Below, in pieces: positions 26,377-35,294 of a DNA stretch of 64,000 nt. The translations under genes were made by a program, and so were the position numbers. Position 1 is the first letter of the stretch, and every line of letters starts with the position of its first letter. The DNA is from Neisseriaceae bacterium CLB008 (GTDB taxonomy: Bacteria > Pseudomonadota > Gammaproteobacteria > Burkholderiales > Neisseriaceae): positions 434,001-498,000 of the forward strand of contig CP166133.1 of assembly GCA_041228285.1 (NCBI GenBank), given 5' to 3'. A model generated the notes under the pieces. That model saw only the letters and a program-made list of their open reading frames with translations, did no database searches and was not told the DNA's origin.

Positions 26377-27270
26377 TTACATGGATTGCGCCATGGTTTT
26401 GAGGTCCAACCCTGCTGCGCCTAGCCAATAGCCATTGCAATCTTGTGCGTCGGTTAAGGTTAACGGGTGGGCGCCTTGCTCATTGGCTTTGAATTGCTCA
26501 ATTAGGGCAAGGGTGCTTAGGCCTTGCGGCGACAGCCTCACCACGTCGACGAGGCCGCGCATGCCGTCCAATTCATTGCCGAGGTTATAGCAGTAGCCGC
26601 TTTGGGTTTGTAAACCGTTCAACACAAACACCTGTTGGCCTTCTTGCGAGTGTACCGCTCGGCCAGTAGGGTAATGAATACAGCAGGTTTTACACTGATC
26701 TTTATCACGATCCTCTGAGCGGGCGGTAAAGCAGCGGGCTGAAATGGCCAGTGGTAGATGGCCATAGCTGAATACCTCCACTTCAAAGCGGCCGCGAATG
26801 CTCAGCGTGTCGCACTGATCTAGGGTTTGTGCCAGCCAGCTGCGCGACAGCTCTACCGGCATGCACCAGCGCATCATGCCTTGGCGCAGCAGAATCTTTA
26901 AGGTGTAAGCGTTGTAAACGTTGAGCGCAGGGCCTGCAATAAACGGCAGCTTACGTTCGGCAGCCAAATGCACGGCGCTTAGGTCGTTGGCTTCGATGAG
27001 AAAGTCACCGTTGTCGATGAGCTGGCGCATTTCTTTGAGTTCAAACGGCGCTTCGATCAACGTCATGGTTGAGAGCACGACTTGCTTACCGGATTGAGCC
27101 ACGGCTTTGGCCAGCTCAATCCAGTCGCCGGCGCTCAGTTCTCGGCGTTTGCTGCACACGTTTTCGCCCAGATAGATGATGTCGGCTGAGCTGTTTTGAG
27201 CGGCTTGATAAAAGGCTTCGGTGTCGGCTTTGGGCCAGTAATATAAAATGGGGCCAAGGGCGTATTGCAT
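26377..27270 (-). CDS. ubiV: Ubiquinone biosynthesis protein UbiV (U32 peptidase-like)
   Basis: This is a 297-residue iron-sulfur protein of the U32 family that works with UbiU and UbiT to hydroxylate the ubiquinone ring without oxygen. The N-terminal ALGPILYYWPKADTEAFY, the ENVCSKRRE cysteine and the DQCKTCC cluster with ARCF upstream match the four-cysteine [4Fe-4S] site of UbiV. The start at 27270 (MQYALGPILYYW) follows AAGGAA and drops 7 non-conserved residues. It is 11 bp downstream of ubiU, in one operon, with ubiT divergent. Confidence 0.92.
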   Translation of the reverse strand: MQYALGPILYYWPKADTEAFYQAAQNSSADIIYLGENVCSKRRELSAGDWIELAKAVAQSGKQVVLSTMTLIEAPFELKEMRQLIDNGDFLIEANDLSAVHLAAERKLPFIAGPALNVYNAYTLKILLRQGMMRWCMPVELSRSWLAQTLDQCDTLSIRGRFEVEVFSYGHLPLAISARCFTARSEDRDKDQCKTCCIHYPTGRAVHSQEGQQVFVLNGLQTQSGYCYNLGNELDGMRGLVDVVRLSPQGLSTLALIEQFKANEQGAHPLTLTDAQDCNGYWLGAAGLDLKTMAQSM

Positions 27271-27281
27271 GAGAGGTTCCT

Positions 27282-28277
27282 TTATTTCCATTTACGATGG
27301 TAGGCGCCCAGCGTGGTTTGGGTGCCTTCGGAGACGGCGCCTAAAGTGGCCATCCATTCGGGTTTGGGTGCGTAGGCTTCAGGGTCGCGTAGGCACGCAT
27401 CAATGGCTTGACGCCATACCTTAGCAACTTGACCCACGTAGGCGGGGCTGCGCTGACGGCCTTCGATTTTGACCGAGGCGATGTTGGCTTTCAGTAGGTC
27501 GGGTAGCAGGGCGAGGGTGTTTAGGCTGGTGGGCTCTTCCAGAGGGTGGTAGAGCTGGCCGTCGACAAAGTAACGGCCTTTACACAAGGTCGGGTAGCCA
27601 GCGTTTTCGCCTTCTTGATGGCAGTCAATCAACACGTCGTTGAGGCGGGACTCTAAGCCCTTGGGCGTATTGGCCCAGCGTACGTATTGAGCAGGTGAAC
27701 AGGCGCCAGCAGTATTGGGCGACTCACCGGTTAAATAAGAAGATAAGTAGCAACGACCTTCGGCCATGATGCACAGGCTGCCAAAGGCAAAAACCTCTAG
27801 CGGTACAGGGCTGGTTTTGGCCAGCTGGGCGACTTGAAACAGCGACAAGACCCGCGGCAGCACGACGCGATGCACGGCGAAGTTGCGGTGGTAGAAGTTG
27901 ATGGCTTCCACATTGGTGGCGGATGCCTGTACGGAAACGTGGCGTTCGATGTGAGGATGACGTTCGGCAGCGTAGTCGAGCATGGCGATGTCGGCCAAGA
28001 TTAAGGCGTCGGCGCCAATGGCGGCGGCCTGGTCGACGGCGCGCTGCCAACGGCCAAAGCCATCGGGGTGGGCGAAGGTGTTGATGGCGACGTGTAGTTT
28101 CTTGCCGCGTTGATGCACAAATTCCGAGGCTTCTAAAAGCTTTTTGTCGGTGAAGTTGAGGCCGGCAAAATGGCGGGCGTTGGTGTCGTCTTTAAAGCCG
28201 ATGTAGACGGCGTCGGCGCCTTGGTTGATGGCCTCTTTTAAGGCCGGCAAATTGCCGGCAGGACAAAGTAATTCCAT
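27282..28277 (-). CDS. ubiU: Ubiquinone biosynthesis protein UbiU (U32 peptidase-like)
   Basis: This 331-residue U32-family protein starts MELLCPAGNLPALKEAINQGADAVYIGF, as in E. coli UbiU (YhbU, 331 residues). Cluster cysteines are seen in GSLCIMAEGRCYLSSYLTG, the GACSPAQY segment and LCKGRYFVDG. UbiU and UbiV form a heterodimer needed for oxygen-independent ubiquinone synthesis. GAGGT lies 6 bases before the ATG; an upstream extension to 28397 would overlap the control region of ubiT. The divergent ubiUV/ubiT arrangement matches the known gene cluster. Confidence 0.94.
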   Translation of the reverse strand: MELLCPAGNLPALKEAINQGADAVYIGFKDDTNARHFAGLNFTDKKLLEASEFVHQRGKKLHVAINTFAHPDGFGRWQRAVDQAAAIGADALILADIAMLDYAAERHPHIERHVSVQASATNVEAINFYHRNFAVHRVVLPRVLSLFQVAQLAKTSPVPLEVFAFGSLCIMAEGRCYLSSYLTGESPNTAGACSPAQYVRWANTPKGLESRLNDVLIDCHQEGENAGYPTLCKGRYFVDGQLYHPLEEPTSLNTLALLPDLLKANIASVKIEGRQRSPAYVGQVAKVWRQAIDACLRDPEAYAPKPEWMATLGAVSEGTQTTLGAYHRKWK

Positions 28278-28484
28278 GGTGACCTCTATGGTGTGATCGA
28301 GGCGCTCTGACGGCGCCAAACGATCCTCATCATAATGAGTCCCTGTTGGGGCGTGTTTGACATTAAGCAGAAAAGCATGGCTTGAAGGCGGCGGCAAATT
28401 TTAAAGTGACCTTTATTTGATTTAAGCCCAAACGTTAAATTGGCAGCCAGTAATAATGAGGGTTTGACCAAAGGAGGAATGAAG

Positions 28485-29003
28485 ATGCTGTCGCAACTAC
28501 ACTGTAATTTGGTGCGCCATGCGCCCAAATGGTTACGTGGGCCGTTGGGCATGACGCCCTTTGGGCTGAAAAAACAGGTATTGACCCATTTGATTTCATG
28601 GCAGCTTAACGAAGCTTTGGCCGAGGGTGAATTGGATTTTCTAAGTGAGAAATGGCTGCGCATTGAAGTGCGTGATCTGGGTTTGGCTTGGGCGATGACG
28701 TTAAAAAACCAAAAAATTGTCGTGGTGCCTGCCGATTCAGTGGTGGCTGATGTGTTGTTTAGTGGAGAAGCCAATGATTTGATTTTGATCGCGGCGCGCC
28801 AGCAAGATCCAGACACCTTGTTCTTTCAACGTCGGCTCTGGGTTGAGGGTGATACTGAGCTGGGGCTATACGTTAAAAATTTGATGGATGCGGTTGATTT
28901 AGACGCGATGCCGACGGCGTTACGCGTCGGCATGCAAAAGTTGGCGCAGTTCGTGGCTGCGGGCCAGGCGGCGCCAGCTACGGCCAGCGTGACGGCAAGT
29001 TAA
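28485..29003 (+). CDS. ubiT: Ubiquinone biosynthesis accessory factor UbiT (SCP2 domain)
   Basis: This 172-residue protein has an SCP2 lipid-binding domain (LISWQLNEALAEGELDFLSEKWLRIEV, then VVPADSVVADVLFSGEANDLILIAARQQDPDTLFFQRRL). UbiT is the lipid-carrier partner of UbiU and UbiV under anaerobiosis. The ATG at 28485 is preferred because AAGGAGG (28471-28477) is 7 bases upstream; ATG 28479 would be too close. It is divergent from ubiUV and ends in a bidirectional terminator facing rpiB. The Ala/Thr-rich C-terminal tail is variable. Confidence 0.9.
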   Translation: MLSQLHCNLVRHAPKWLRGPLGMTPFGLKKQVLTHLISWQLNEALAEGELDFLSEKWLRIEVRDLGLAWAMTLKNQKIVVVPADSVVADVLFSGEANDLILIAARQQDPDTLFFQRRLWVEGDTELGLYVKNLMDAVDLDAMPTALRVGMQKLAQFVAAGQAAPATASVTAS

Positions 29004-29020
29004 CGCTTCGATGAGCCACA

Positions 29021-29054
29021 AAAAAAGCCTAAGCGGTGTTGCTTAGGCTTTTTT
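29021..29054. terminator. Bidirectional terminator between ubiT and rpiB
   Basis: A 14-bp perfect stem (AAAAAAGCCTAAGC / GCTTAGGCTTTTTT) with a 6-base loop has T-runs on both strands. Confidence 0.93.
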
Positions 29055-29065
29055 GCGGTTGAGGC

Positions 29066-29494
29066 TTAGGCCTCGAGCTTGGCCACGCGGCCGAGGTGGC
29101 GGCCTGCCTGTGGGGTGGCGGCGAGCCAAGTGTCAACCAAAAGCAGGGCTAGGCCTTCGCCGACTACGCGTTGGCCGAGGCAAAGAATGTTGCTGTGGTT
29201 GTGTTCGCGGGTGGCTTGAGCCGAGAAGGTGTCGCTGACCACGGCGGCGCGAATACCGGCTACTTTATTAGCCGCAATCGACATGCCGATGCCGGTGCCG
29301 CAGCACAAAATACCTAGGTCTGCTTCTTGTGCCAACAGGGCATCGGTGACTTTTTTGGCGTAGTCGGGGTAGTCGACGCTGGCGTCGGCGTCAGTGCCCA
29401 GATTGATGACGTCTATGCCTTTGGCGCTGAGGTGCTGCACAATGGCGTGCTTAAGCTGGGTGCCGCCATGATCGTTGGCGATCGCAATTTTCAT
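29066..29494 (-). CDS. rpiB: Ribose-5-phosphate isomerase B
   Basis: This 142-residue LacAB/RpiB-family enzyme interconverts ribose 5-phosphate and ribulose 5-phosphate in the pentose phosphate pathway. MKIAIANDHGG forms the phosphate-binding start, and the active-site cysteine lies in CCGTGIGMSIAANKV (Cys64/65). The HNHSNILCLGQRVVG segment contributes to the partner active site. It sits downstream of uvrA on the same strand but behind a terminator hairpin that ends only about 33 nt before its ATG. The ATG at 29494 gives the normal family length. Confidence 0.92.
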   Translation of the reverse strand: MKIAIANDHGGTQLKHAIVQHLSAKGIDVINLGTDADASVDYPDYAKKVTDALLAQEADLGILCCGTGIGMSIAANKVAGIRAAVVSDTFSAQATREHNHSNILCLGQRVVGEGLALLLVDTWLAATPQAGRHLGRVAKLEA

Positions 29495-29527
29495 ATGATT
29501 CACTCGTGATGATAAAAGAACAAAGGT

Positions 29528-29559
29528 AAAAAAACCGCGGCCCATTCTGGCGCGGTTTT
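29528..29559 (-). terminator. Terminator after uvrA, inside the rpiB leader
   Basis: On the minus strand AAAACCGCG and CGCGGTTTT (9 bp) enclose a GC-rich loop and are followed by a T-run. A second hairpin without a T tail (ACTGGCGGC / GCCGCCAGT, 29565-29585) precedes it. The rpiB start codon follows the T-run after about 33 nt. Confidence 0.85.
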
Positions 29560-29592
29560 GGACGACTGGCGGCGAGGCCGCCAGTCTGTGGC

Positions 29593-32430
29593 TTAATCTG
29601 GCCGAACTTGGCTGGCGGCCAAGGTTTTGGCTAGATATTTGCCGGTATAGCTTTTGGCGTTGGCCGCTACTTCTTCAGGGGTGCCGGTGGCGATGATCAT
29701 GCCGCCGCCGTCGCCGCCCTCTGGGCCTAAGTCGATCACGTAGTCGGCGGTTTTGATGACGTCGAGGTTGTGTTCGATGATGACAATGCTGTTGCCTTTG
29801 CCTTTGAGGCGTTGTAAAACGTCCAGCAGCATGGCGATGTCGGCAAAGTGTAGGCCGGTGGTCGGTTCATCCAAAATATAGAGGGTGCGACCAGTGTCGC
29901 GCTTAGACAGCTCCAGCGCCAGCTTCACTCGCTGCGCTTCACCGCCAGACAGCGTGGTGGCGCTTTGGCCGAGGCGAATATAGCCTAAACCGACGTCCAT
30001 TAAGGTTTGAAGCTTACGATTAAGTGTTGGTACGGCTTCGAAGAAGGTCAGAGCGTCTTCGACGGTGAGGTCGAGCACTTCGCTGATGGTTTTGCCTTTG
30101 TACTGGATGTCTAAGGTTTCGCGGTTGTAGCGTTTGCCGTGGCACACGTCACAAGGCACGTAAACGTCGGGTAAGAAGTGCATTTCGACCTTAATCATGC
30201 CATCACCCTGACAAGCTTCGCAGCGGCCACCCTTAACGTTAAAGCTAAAGCGGCCCACGCTGTAGCCGCGCTCGCGCGACAGCGGCACGCCTGCAAACAG
30301 TTCCCGAATCGGAGTGAATAAGCCGGTGTAGGTGGCTGGATTAGAGCGTGGCGTACGGCCAATCGGGCTTTGGTCGACGTTAATGGCTTTGTCTAGATGC
30401 TCGAGGCCGTGGATGCTGTCGTAAGGTGCCGACTCTTGGCTAGCGCGGTTAAGCTCTTGCGCTGCGATTTTAGACAAGGTGGCGTTGATGAGGGTGGACT
30501 TGCCGCTGCCAGACACGCCGGTGATGCAGGTAATCAAGCCTAAAGGCAGATCCAAGGTAACGTTTTTAAGATTATGGCCGCGGGCGCCTTTCAGTATTAA
30601 ACGACGATCAGGATTGATCGGGGTGCGTACTTTGGGCATGTAAATGGCTTTTTTACCGGATAAGTATTGGCCGGTAATGGAGTCTGCGCTGTTGGCCACG
30701 TTTTCAGGCGTGTCGGCAATCAATACGGCACCGCCGTGTTCGCCCGCGCCAGGGCCCATGTCGACCACGTAGTCGGCGGCGCGAATGGCGTCTTCATCGT
30801 GTTCCACCACAATCACGCTGTTGCCTAGGTCGCGTAAGCGCATCAAGGTACCCAAGAGGCGATCGTTGTCGCGTTGGTGTAGACCAATAGACGGTTCGTC
30901 TAACACGTACATGACGCCGGTTAGGCCTGAGCCGATTTGGCTGGCCAAGCGAATGCGCTGGGCTTCGCCGCCGGACAAGGTGTCGGCGCTGCGGGACAGG
31001 TTGAGGTAGTCTAGGCCCACGTTGATCAGGAAGCTGAGGCGGGCGCTGATTTCTTGCAGGATTTTTTCGGCGATGGCCTGTTTATTGCCTTCTAGCGTGA
31101 GGTCTTTAAAAAACGCATGGGTGGTTTTTAGCGGCCAGGCGCTGATGTCTTGAATGCTTTGGTTGGCGACGAATACGTGGCGTGCCTCTGGGCGCAGACG
31201 AGCACCTAGGCAGACAGGGCAGGCCTGATGGCTTTGGTATTTATACAGCTCCTCGCGCACGGTGGCCGAATCGGTTTCGCGATAGCGTCGCTCAAGATTA
31301 GGCAAAATGCCTTCAAACGCATGGCTGCGGTTAAAGTGGGTGCCTTTTTCAGACAAATAGGTAAAGTCGATGACTTCTTTTTTCGAGCCGTTGAGGACAA
31401 CGTCTTGTACTTCTTTGGTTAAGTCTTCAAAGGGAGTGTTGATGTCGAAGCCGTAGTGACCGGCCAGCGACTGAATCATCTGGAAGTAAAAAGCGTTACG
31501 CTTGTCCCAGCCCTTAATCGCGCCAGCGGCTAAAGACAGTTCTGGGTGGGCCACCACGCGATTGGGGTCGAAGAAGTTGGTGGCGCCGAGGCCATCACAT
31601 TTCGGGCAGGCGCCCATGGGGTTGTTAAAGCTGAATAGACGCGGTTCAAGTTCCAGCAGGCTGTAAGCACATTTCGGACAAGCAAATTTAGCCGAAAACC
31701 AGTGTTCGGTGCCGTCGTCCATTTCCATTGCCATGGCGCGGCCTTCACCGTGCTGTAGGGCGGTTTCAAAGCTTTCGGCCAGACGCTGCTTGGCGTCGGG
31801 GCGAACCTTTAAACGGTCGATCACGACTTCAATGGTGTGCTTTTGATTTTTATTGAGGCTGGGCAGGGCGTCTAGCTCATGCACCGTGCCATTAATGCGT
31901 ACGCGGGCAAAGCCTTGGGCGCGTAAGTCTTCAAATAAATCTAGGTTTTCACCCTTACGGTTGACCACGGCAGGGGCCAAAATCATGATTTTGGTTTCGT
32001 CTGGCAGCGCTAAAACATGGTCGACCATTTGAGAAATGGTTTGGCTGGCCAGCGGCTCATGGTGTTCTGGGCAGTAGGGCGTACCGGCGCGAGCAAATAA
32101 GAGGCGCAGATAGTCGTGAATTTCGGTGACCGTGCCCACGGTGGAGCGTGGATTGTGGCTGGTGGCCTTTTGCTCGATCGAGATCGCGGGGGATAGGCCT
32201 TCGATTAAATCAACGTCGGGCTTTTCCATCATTTGTAAGAATTGGCGCGCATAGGAAGACAGGCTTTCTACGTAGCGACGCTGACCTTCTGCATACAGCG
32301 TATCAAACGCCAACGAGCTTTTACCACTGCCAGATAAGCCTGTCACCACAATGAGTTTGTGGCGAGGTAGGTCTAAATCGACGTTTTTAAGGTTGTGCGT
32401 GCGCGCACCGCGGATCCGAATGTATTCCAT
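29593..32430 (-). CDS. uvrA: Excinuclease ABC subunit A
   Basis: This is a 945-residue DNA damage-recognition ATPase of nucleotide excision repair. It has two ABC modules: Walker [13 protein letters not shown] near residue 31 and [11 protein letters not shown] near residue 640, each with an LSGGEAQR signature and DEPSIGLH / DEPTTGLH Walker B. Zinc fingers are present as CPKC...CPKCDGLG and CEACQGDG...[10 protein letters not shown]. The ATG at 32430 ([16 protein letters not shown]) matches the family start. It is divergent from bioB. The 135-bp gap did not show a clear LexA box to me. Confidence 0.96.
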   Translation of the reverse strand: MEYIRIRGARTHNLKNVDLDLPRHKLIVVTGLSGSGKSSLAFDTLYAEGQRRYVESLSSYARQFLQMMEKPDVDLIEGLSPAISIEQKATSHNPRSTVGTVTEIHDYLRLLFARAGTPYCPEHHEPLASQTISQMVDHVLALPDETKIMILAPAVVNRKGENLDLFEDLRAQGFARVRINGTVHELDALPSLNKNQKHTIEVVIDRLKVRPDAKQRLAESFETALQHGEGRAMAMEMDDGTEHWFSAKFACPKCAYSLLELEPRLFSFNNPMGACPKCDGLGATNFFDPNRVVAHPELSLAAGAIKGWDKRNAFYFQMIQSLAGHYGFDINTPFEDLTKEVQDVVLNGSKKEVIDFTYLSEKGTHFNRSHAFEGILPNLERRYRETDSATVREELYKYQSHQACPVCLGARLRPEARHVFVANQSIQDISAWPLKTTHAFFKDLTLEGNKQAIAEKILQEISARLSFLINVGLDYLNLSRSADTLSGGEAQRIRLASQIGSGLTGVMYVLDEPSIGLHQRDNDRLLGTLMRLRDLGNSVIVVEHDEDAIRAADYVVDMGPGAGEHGGAVLIADTPENVANSADSITGQYLSGKKAIYMPKVRTPINPDRRLILKGARGHNLKNVTLDLPLGLITCITGVSGSGKSTLINATLSKIAAQELNRASQESAPYDSIHGLEHLDKAINVDQSPIGRTPRSNPATYTGLFTPIRELFAGVPLSRERGYSVGRFSFNVKGGRCEACQGDGMIKVEMHFLPDVYVPCDVCHGKRYNRETLDIQYKGKTISEVLDLTVEDALTFFEAVPTLNRKLQTLMDVGLGYIRLGQSATTLSGGEAQRVKLALELSKRDTGRTLYILDEPTTGLHFADIAMLLDVLQRLKGKGNSIVIIEHNLDVIKTADYVIDLGPEGGDGGGMIIATGTPEEVAANAKSYTGKYLAKTLAASQVRPD

Positions 32431-32565
32431 GTTTGCTGACACCAATTAAATGAACCTGTTATTATAACTTGTTTTTCGCTTCTCCGTTTGATTGGTCTAC
32501 ATTTGCTTTTGGAATGGTTCTGATCGGACGACTATATCTACTTTTTAGAGAACAGGAATACTGTT

Positions 32566-33570
32566 ATGACTGACGTCGTTACCTTAACGCGCAAGCCCAG
32601 TCATACGCCCCACCCATCGGTGGCGTATTGGCGTGTGTGTCAAATTGAAGATTTGTATGCGCTTCCTTTTTTAGATTTAGTGTTTCAGGCGGCTGAAGTT
32701 CACCGCCAGCACTTTGATCCCCGAGCGGTACAATTATCCAGCCTGCTGTCGATTAAAACCGGCGGCTGCCCCGAAGACTGCGCTTATTGTCCGCAGTCGG
32801 CCCACTTTAGCACCGGCGTTGAAAAACAGGCTTTACTGTCGGTAGAGGAAGTCTTGGCTAAGGCCAAGATTGCCCAATCGCGCGGCGCCAGCCGTTTTTG
32901 CATGGGCGCTGCTTGGCGTGGGCCTCAGCCTCGCGACGTGACCAAAGTGGCCGAAATCATTAAGGCGGTGAAAGATTTAGGCATGGAAACCTGTGGTACT
33001 TTTGGTTTGCTTAAAGACGGCATGGCAGAAGAGCTGCGCGATGCCGGTCTAGACTATTACAACCACAACCTCGATACCGCCCCCGAGCATTACGATGACA
33101 TCATTCAAACCCGTGAGTTTGATGACCGCATCAACACCCTAGGGAAAGTGCGTACGGCCGGCCTTAAAGTGTGTTGTGGCGGTATTGTAGGCATGAACGA
33201 AACCCGTAAAGACCGCGCCGGTCTGATCGCCAGCTTGGCTAATCTAGATCCTCAACCTGAATCGGTGCCGATCAATCAGCTCATCAAGGTGGAAGGTACG
33301 CCTTTGGCCGATGCTGAAGACTTGGATTGGACTGAGTTTGTGCGCACCATTGCGGTGGCGCGCATCACCATGCCCAATAGTTACGTGCGCTTATCGGCAG
33401 GTCGCCAAAACATGCCCGAATCGGTACAGGCCTTATGCTTTATGGCCGGTGCCAATTCGATTTTCTACGGCGAGAAATTATTAACCACGGCCAACCCAGA
33501 ACAAGACGATGATCAGGTATTGATGGCCAAGCTTAATTTGTATCCTTTACAGTTGAACCCAACCACTTAA
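32566..33570 (+). CDS. bioB: Biotin synthase
   Basis: This is a 334-residue radical SAM enzyme that inserts sulfur into dethiobiotin. The radical SAM cluster cysteines are Cys68, Cys72 and Cys75 ([12 protein letters not shown]). The sacrificial [2Fe-2S] ligands fit [16 protein letters not shown] and [12 protein letters not shown]. The C-terminal region ([33 protein letters not shown]) is typical. No other biotin genes are near. It has its own terminator-like hairpin. The N-terminal extension of about 15 residues is variable. Confidence 0.95.
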   Translation: MTDVVTLTRKPSHTPHPSVAYWRVCQIEDLYALPFLDLVFQAAEVHRQHFDPRAVQLSSLLSIKTGGCPEDCAYCPQSAHFSTGVEKQALLSVEEVLAKAKIAQSRGASRFCMGAAWRGPQPRDVTKVAEIIKAVKDLGMETCGTFGLLKDGMAEELRDAGLDYYNHNLDTAPEHYDDIIQTREFDDRINTLGKVRTAGLKVCCGGIVGMNETRKDRAGLIASLANLDPQPESVPINQLIKVEGTPLADAEDLDWTEFVRTIAVARITMPNSYVRLSAGRQNMPESVQALCFMAGANSIFYGEKLLTTANPEQDDDQVLMAKLNLYPLQLNPTT

Positions 33571-33600
33571 TACCCTCATAATCATAAGCGAATCACAGCA

Positions 33601-33625
33601 AACGGCAGCCCTTAGGGCTGCCGTT
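33601..33625 (+). terminator. Terminator after bioB
   Basis: An 11-bp perfect stem (AACGGCAGCCC / GGGCTGCCGTT) with a 3-base loop is followed by TGTCTTT. The T tract is moderate. Confidence 0.72.
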
Positions 33626-33822
33626 TGTCTTTGGCGGTAGGGGCGGTATGATGGCGCGTTCATGCCCATGCTGGCCTTGAGTTTGAGTAGGGTCAGGTCC
33701 TTAGCGCTGAATCGACTAGACGTATGCCTGCGGTGCTGTGGCTATTTGTGCCTGCATAGTGGTTGCCAGCCGCAGCCAATCATTTTATAGTCAACTTGGT
33801 TTAATCATTATTAAGGATAGAC

Positions 33823-34626
33823 ATGAGCACCCATTCCCGCCTCTTGCTGGCCGTTTTTACCTGTATGGGCCTGTCTTTGGCCCCCGTTGGCGCTAAAACC
33901 CTACCGCATACGGTAGACAATGCACGCCAGCAAACGGCGTTTCCGTTTGTGGTCTTGAAAAAAAACCTGACGGCGACCGTGTTGAATGAAAAAGGCAAGC
34001 GGGTCAAAGAGACGGTGGCTGAATTACGTTATCCTAAGTTTCAGGCCGCATGGCTAAACTGGCTGGTGGAAAAACCAGCTTTGGCCTGGTTTGAAGACGA
34101 CGCTAAGGAATTGCGTGAGAGCTTTCTTGAGTTTCAAAAGGATGAGCCGAATGCCTTTGCTTGGAGCGCCAATCAACACGTTTACGTGAGTGCACAAAGC
34201 CCTCGGGCCTTGGTCATCACGCGTGAATACGATACTTATTCGGGCGGGGCGCATGGCTCGGCCTGGGTGCACTTCGACAATATTGACGTGAAAACGCAGC
34301 GCGTGGTCAAGCTGGCCGATTTATTCACGGCTTCTGAATTAAAGGCCTTAACTGGGATTGCAGAACCCTTTTTTCGCTTAGATAATGAGGTAAAGGCCAA
34401 TGAAACCTTAACTGAGAGCGGCTACTGGTTTGAAAATGATCAGTTTAAGCTGCCAGAGCAGTTTGCCCTAACGGAAGACGGCCTGTTGTTTGTGTATGGC
34501 CAATACGAAGTAGCGCCTTATGCCGCAGGGATGCCCGACTTTGTGCTGCCCTATGGCGCCATCGCTAAGGCTAAAGATGGCAAAAGTTTGCTGTCACAGC
34601 TAGTTAACCAGATTAAAAATAAATAG
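33823..34626 (+). CDS. Exported DUF3298/DUF4163 (RsiV-like) protein
   Basis: This 267-residue protein has a signal peptide (MSTHSRLLLAVFTCMGLSLAPVGA). A DUF4163-like segment (PKFQAAWLNWLVEKPALAWF) is followed by the conserved REYDTYSGGAHGSAWVHFDNID motif and a DUF3298-like C-terminal part (VVKLADLFTASELKALTGI ... LPYGAIAKAKDGKSLLSQL). Relatives include the sensor domain of the anti-sigma factor RsiV, which binds lysozyme, and C-terminal domains of PdaC. There is no transmembrane anchor after the signal, so it is probably periplasmic. It is followed 12 bp later by the ybaK-type gene and may share its transcript. Function is unknown. Confidence 0.75.
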   Translation: MSTHSRLLLAVFTCMGLSLAPVGAKTLPHTVDNARQQTAFPFVVLKKNLTATVLNEKGKRVKETVAELRYPKFQAAWLNWLVEKPALAWFEDDAKELRESFLEFQKDEPNAFAWSANQHVYVSAQSPRALVITREYDTYSGGAHGSAWVHFDNIDVKTQRVVKLADLFTASELKALTGIAEPFFRLDNEVKANETLTESGYWFENDQFKLPEQFALTEDGLLFVYGQYEVAPYAAGMPDFVLPYGAIAKAKDGKSLLSQLVNQIKNK

Positions 34627-34637
34627 GACGATGCCTT

Positions 34638-35144
34638 ATGCCTGATTCATCTGCTTCAGACTTGCCTATAAAGGTGCAGCAAGTCATGGCCTGTTTGGCC
34701 GCTAGCGGCGTCGACAGCCGTTTACACATGAGCACAACCTCAGCTAAAACGGCCGTATTGGCTGCTGAAGTGCTGGGCGTGTCGGTGGGGCAGATTGCCA
34801 ATTCCTTGATTTTTCAGGATGAGGGCAGCGGTGAGCTGGTGTTGATTGTGGCGTCAGGCGCGCACCGCGTAGACTTGGCCTTGATCCACGAGCAAACCGG
34901 GCGACGGCTGGTTAAGGCTGCTGGGAAAGACATTAAAGCCAAAGTGGGGTATGCGATTGGCGGGGTGCCGCCTGTGGCGCATTTAAGTGCTTTGGTGACG
35001 TTTTTGGACGAGGCATTATTACAGTATGAGACGGTGTGGGCTGCCGCTGGCGTGGCCGAATCGATGTGTTCGTTGCCGCCGCAGTCGTTGCCGTTGTTGA
35101 CGCAAGGGCGTTGGGTGAGGGTGGCCGAGTCGGCAACCACGTAG
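34638..35144 (+). CDS. YbaK/EbsC-type aminoacyl-tRNA deacylase
   Basis: This 168-residue protein has the YbaK/ProX editing domain that hydrolyses mischarged tRNA, typically Cys- or Ala-tRNA(Pro). Recognisable pieces are AAEVLGVSVGQIANSLIFQ, LVLIVASGAHRVDL with the conserved basic region, and KVGYAIGGVPPVAH, which matches the family GGxxP loop. It follows the DUF3298 gene by 12 bp. The substrate could be another tRNA because several subfamilies share these motifs. Confidence 0.86.
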   Translation: MPDSSASDLPIKVQQVMACLAASGVDSRLHMSTTSAKTAVLAAEVLGVSVGQIANSLIFQDEGSGELVLIVASGAHRVDLALIHEQTGRRLVKAAGKDIKAKVGYAIGGVPPVAHLSALVTFLDEALLQYETVWAAAGVAESMCSLPPQSLPLLTQGRWVRVAESATT

Positions 35145-35250
35145 GCCGTTTTGCCATAGAGAGGGTCGAAGCCCCTGCGGCTTAAGCTTCTGAGGGGTGC
35201 GGCCGTGATAGTAGGCTGCGCTTTTTTACCCTAAAGCGATGCCTCTAAAC

Positions 35251-35285
35251 AAAAATAGACAGCCTAGAGCTGTCTATTTTTTTGC
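35251..35285. terminator. Bidirectional terminator between ybaK-type gene and chaA
   Basis: A 13-bp perfect stem (AAAAATAGACAGC / GCTGTCTATTTTT) with a CTAGA loop has T-runs on both strands. Confidence 0.9.
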
Positions 35286-35294
35286 GTGCTGATT

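Noticed and set aside
28417-28431. TTGAT-like half site in the ubiU/ubiT control region as an FNR box
   Set aside because: Only the left half matches (TTGATTTAAGCCCAA); the right half ATCAA is poor. FNR control is plausible from E. coli knowledge but not shown by this sequence.
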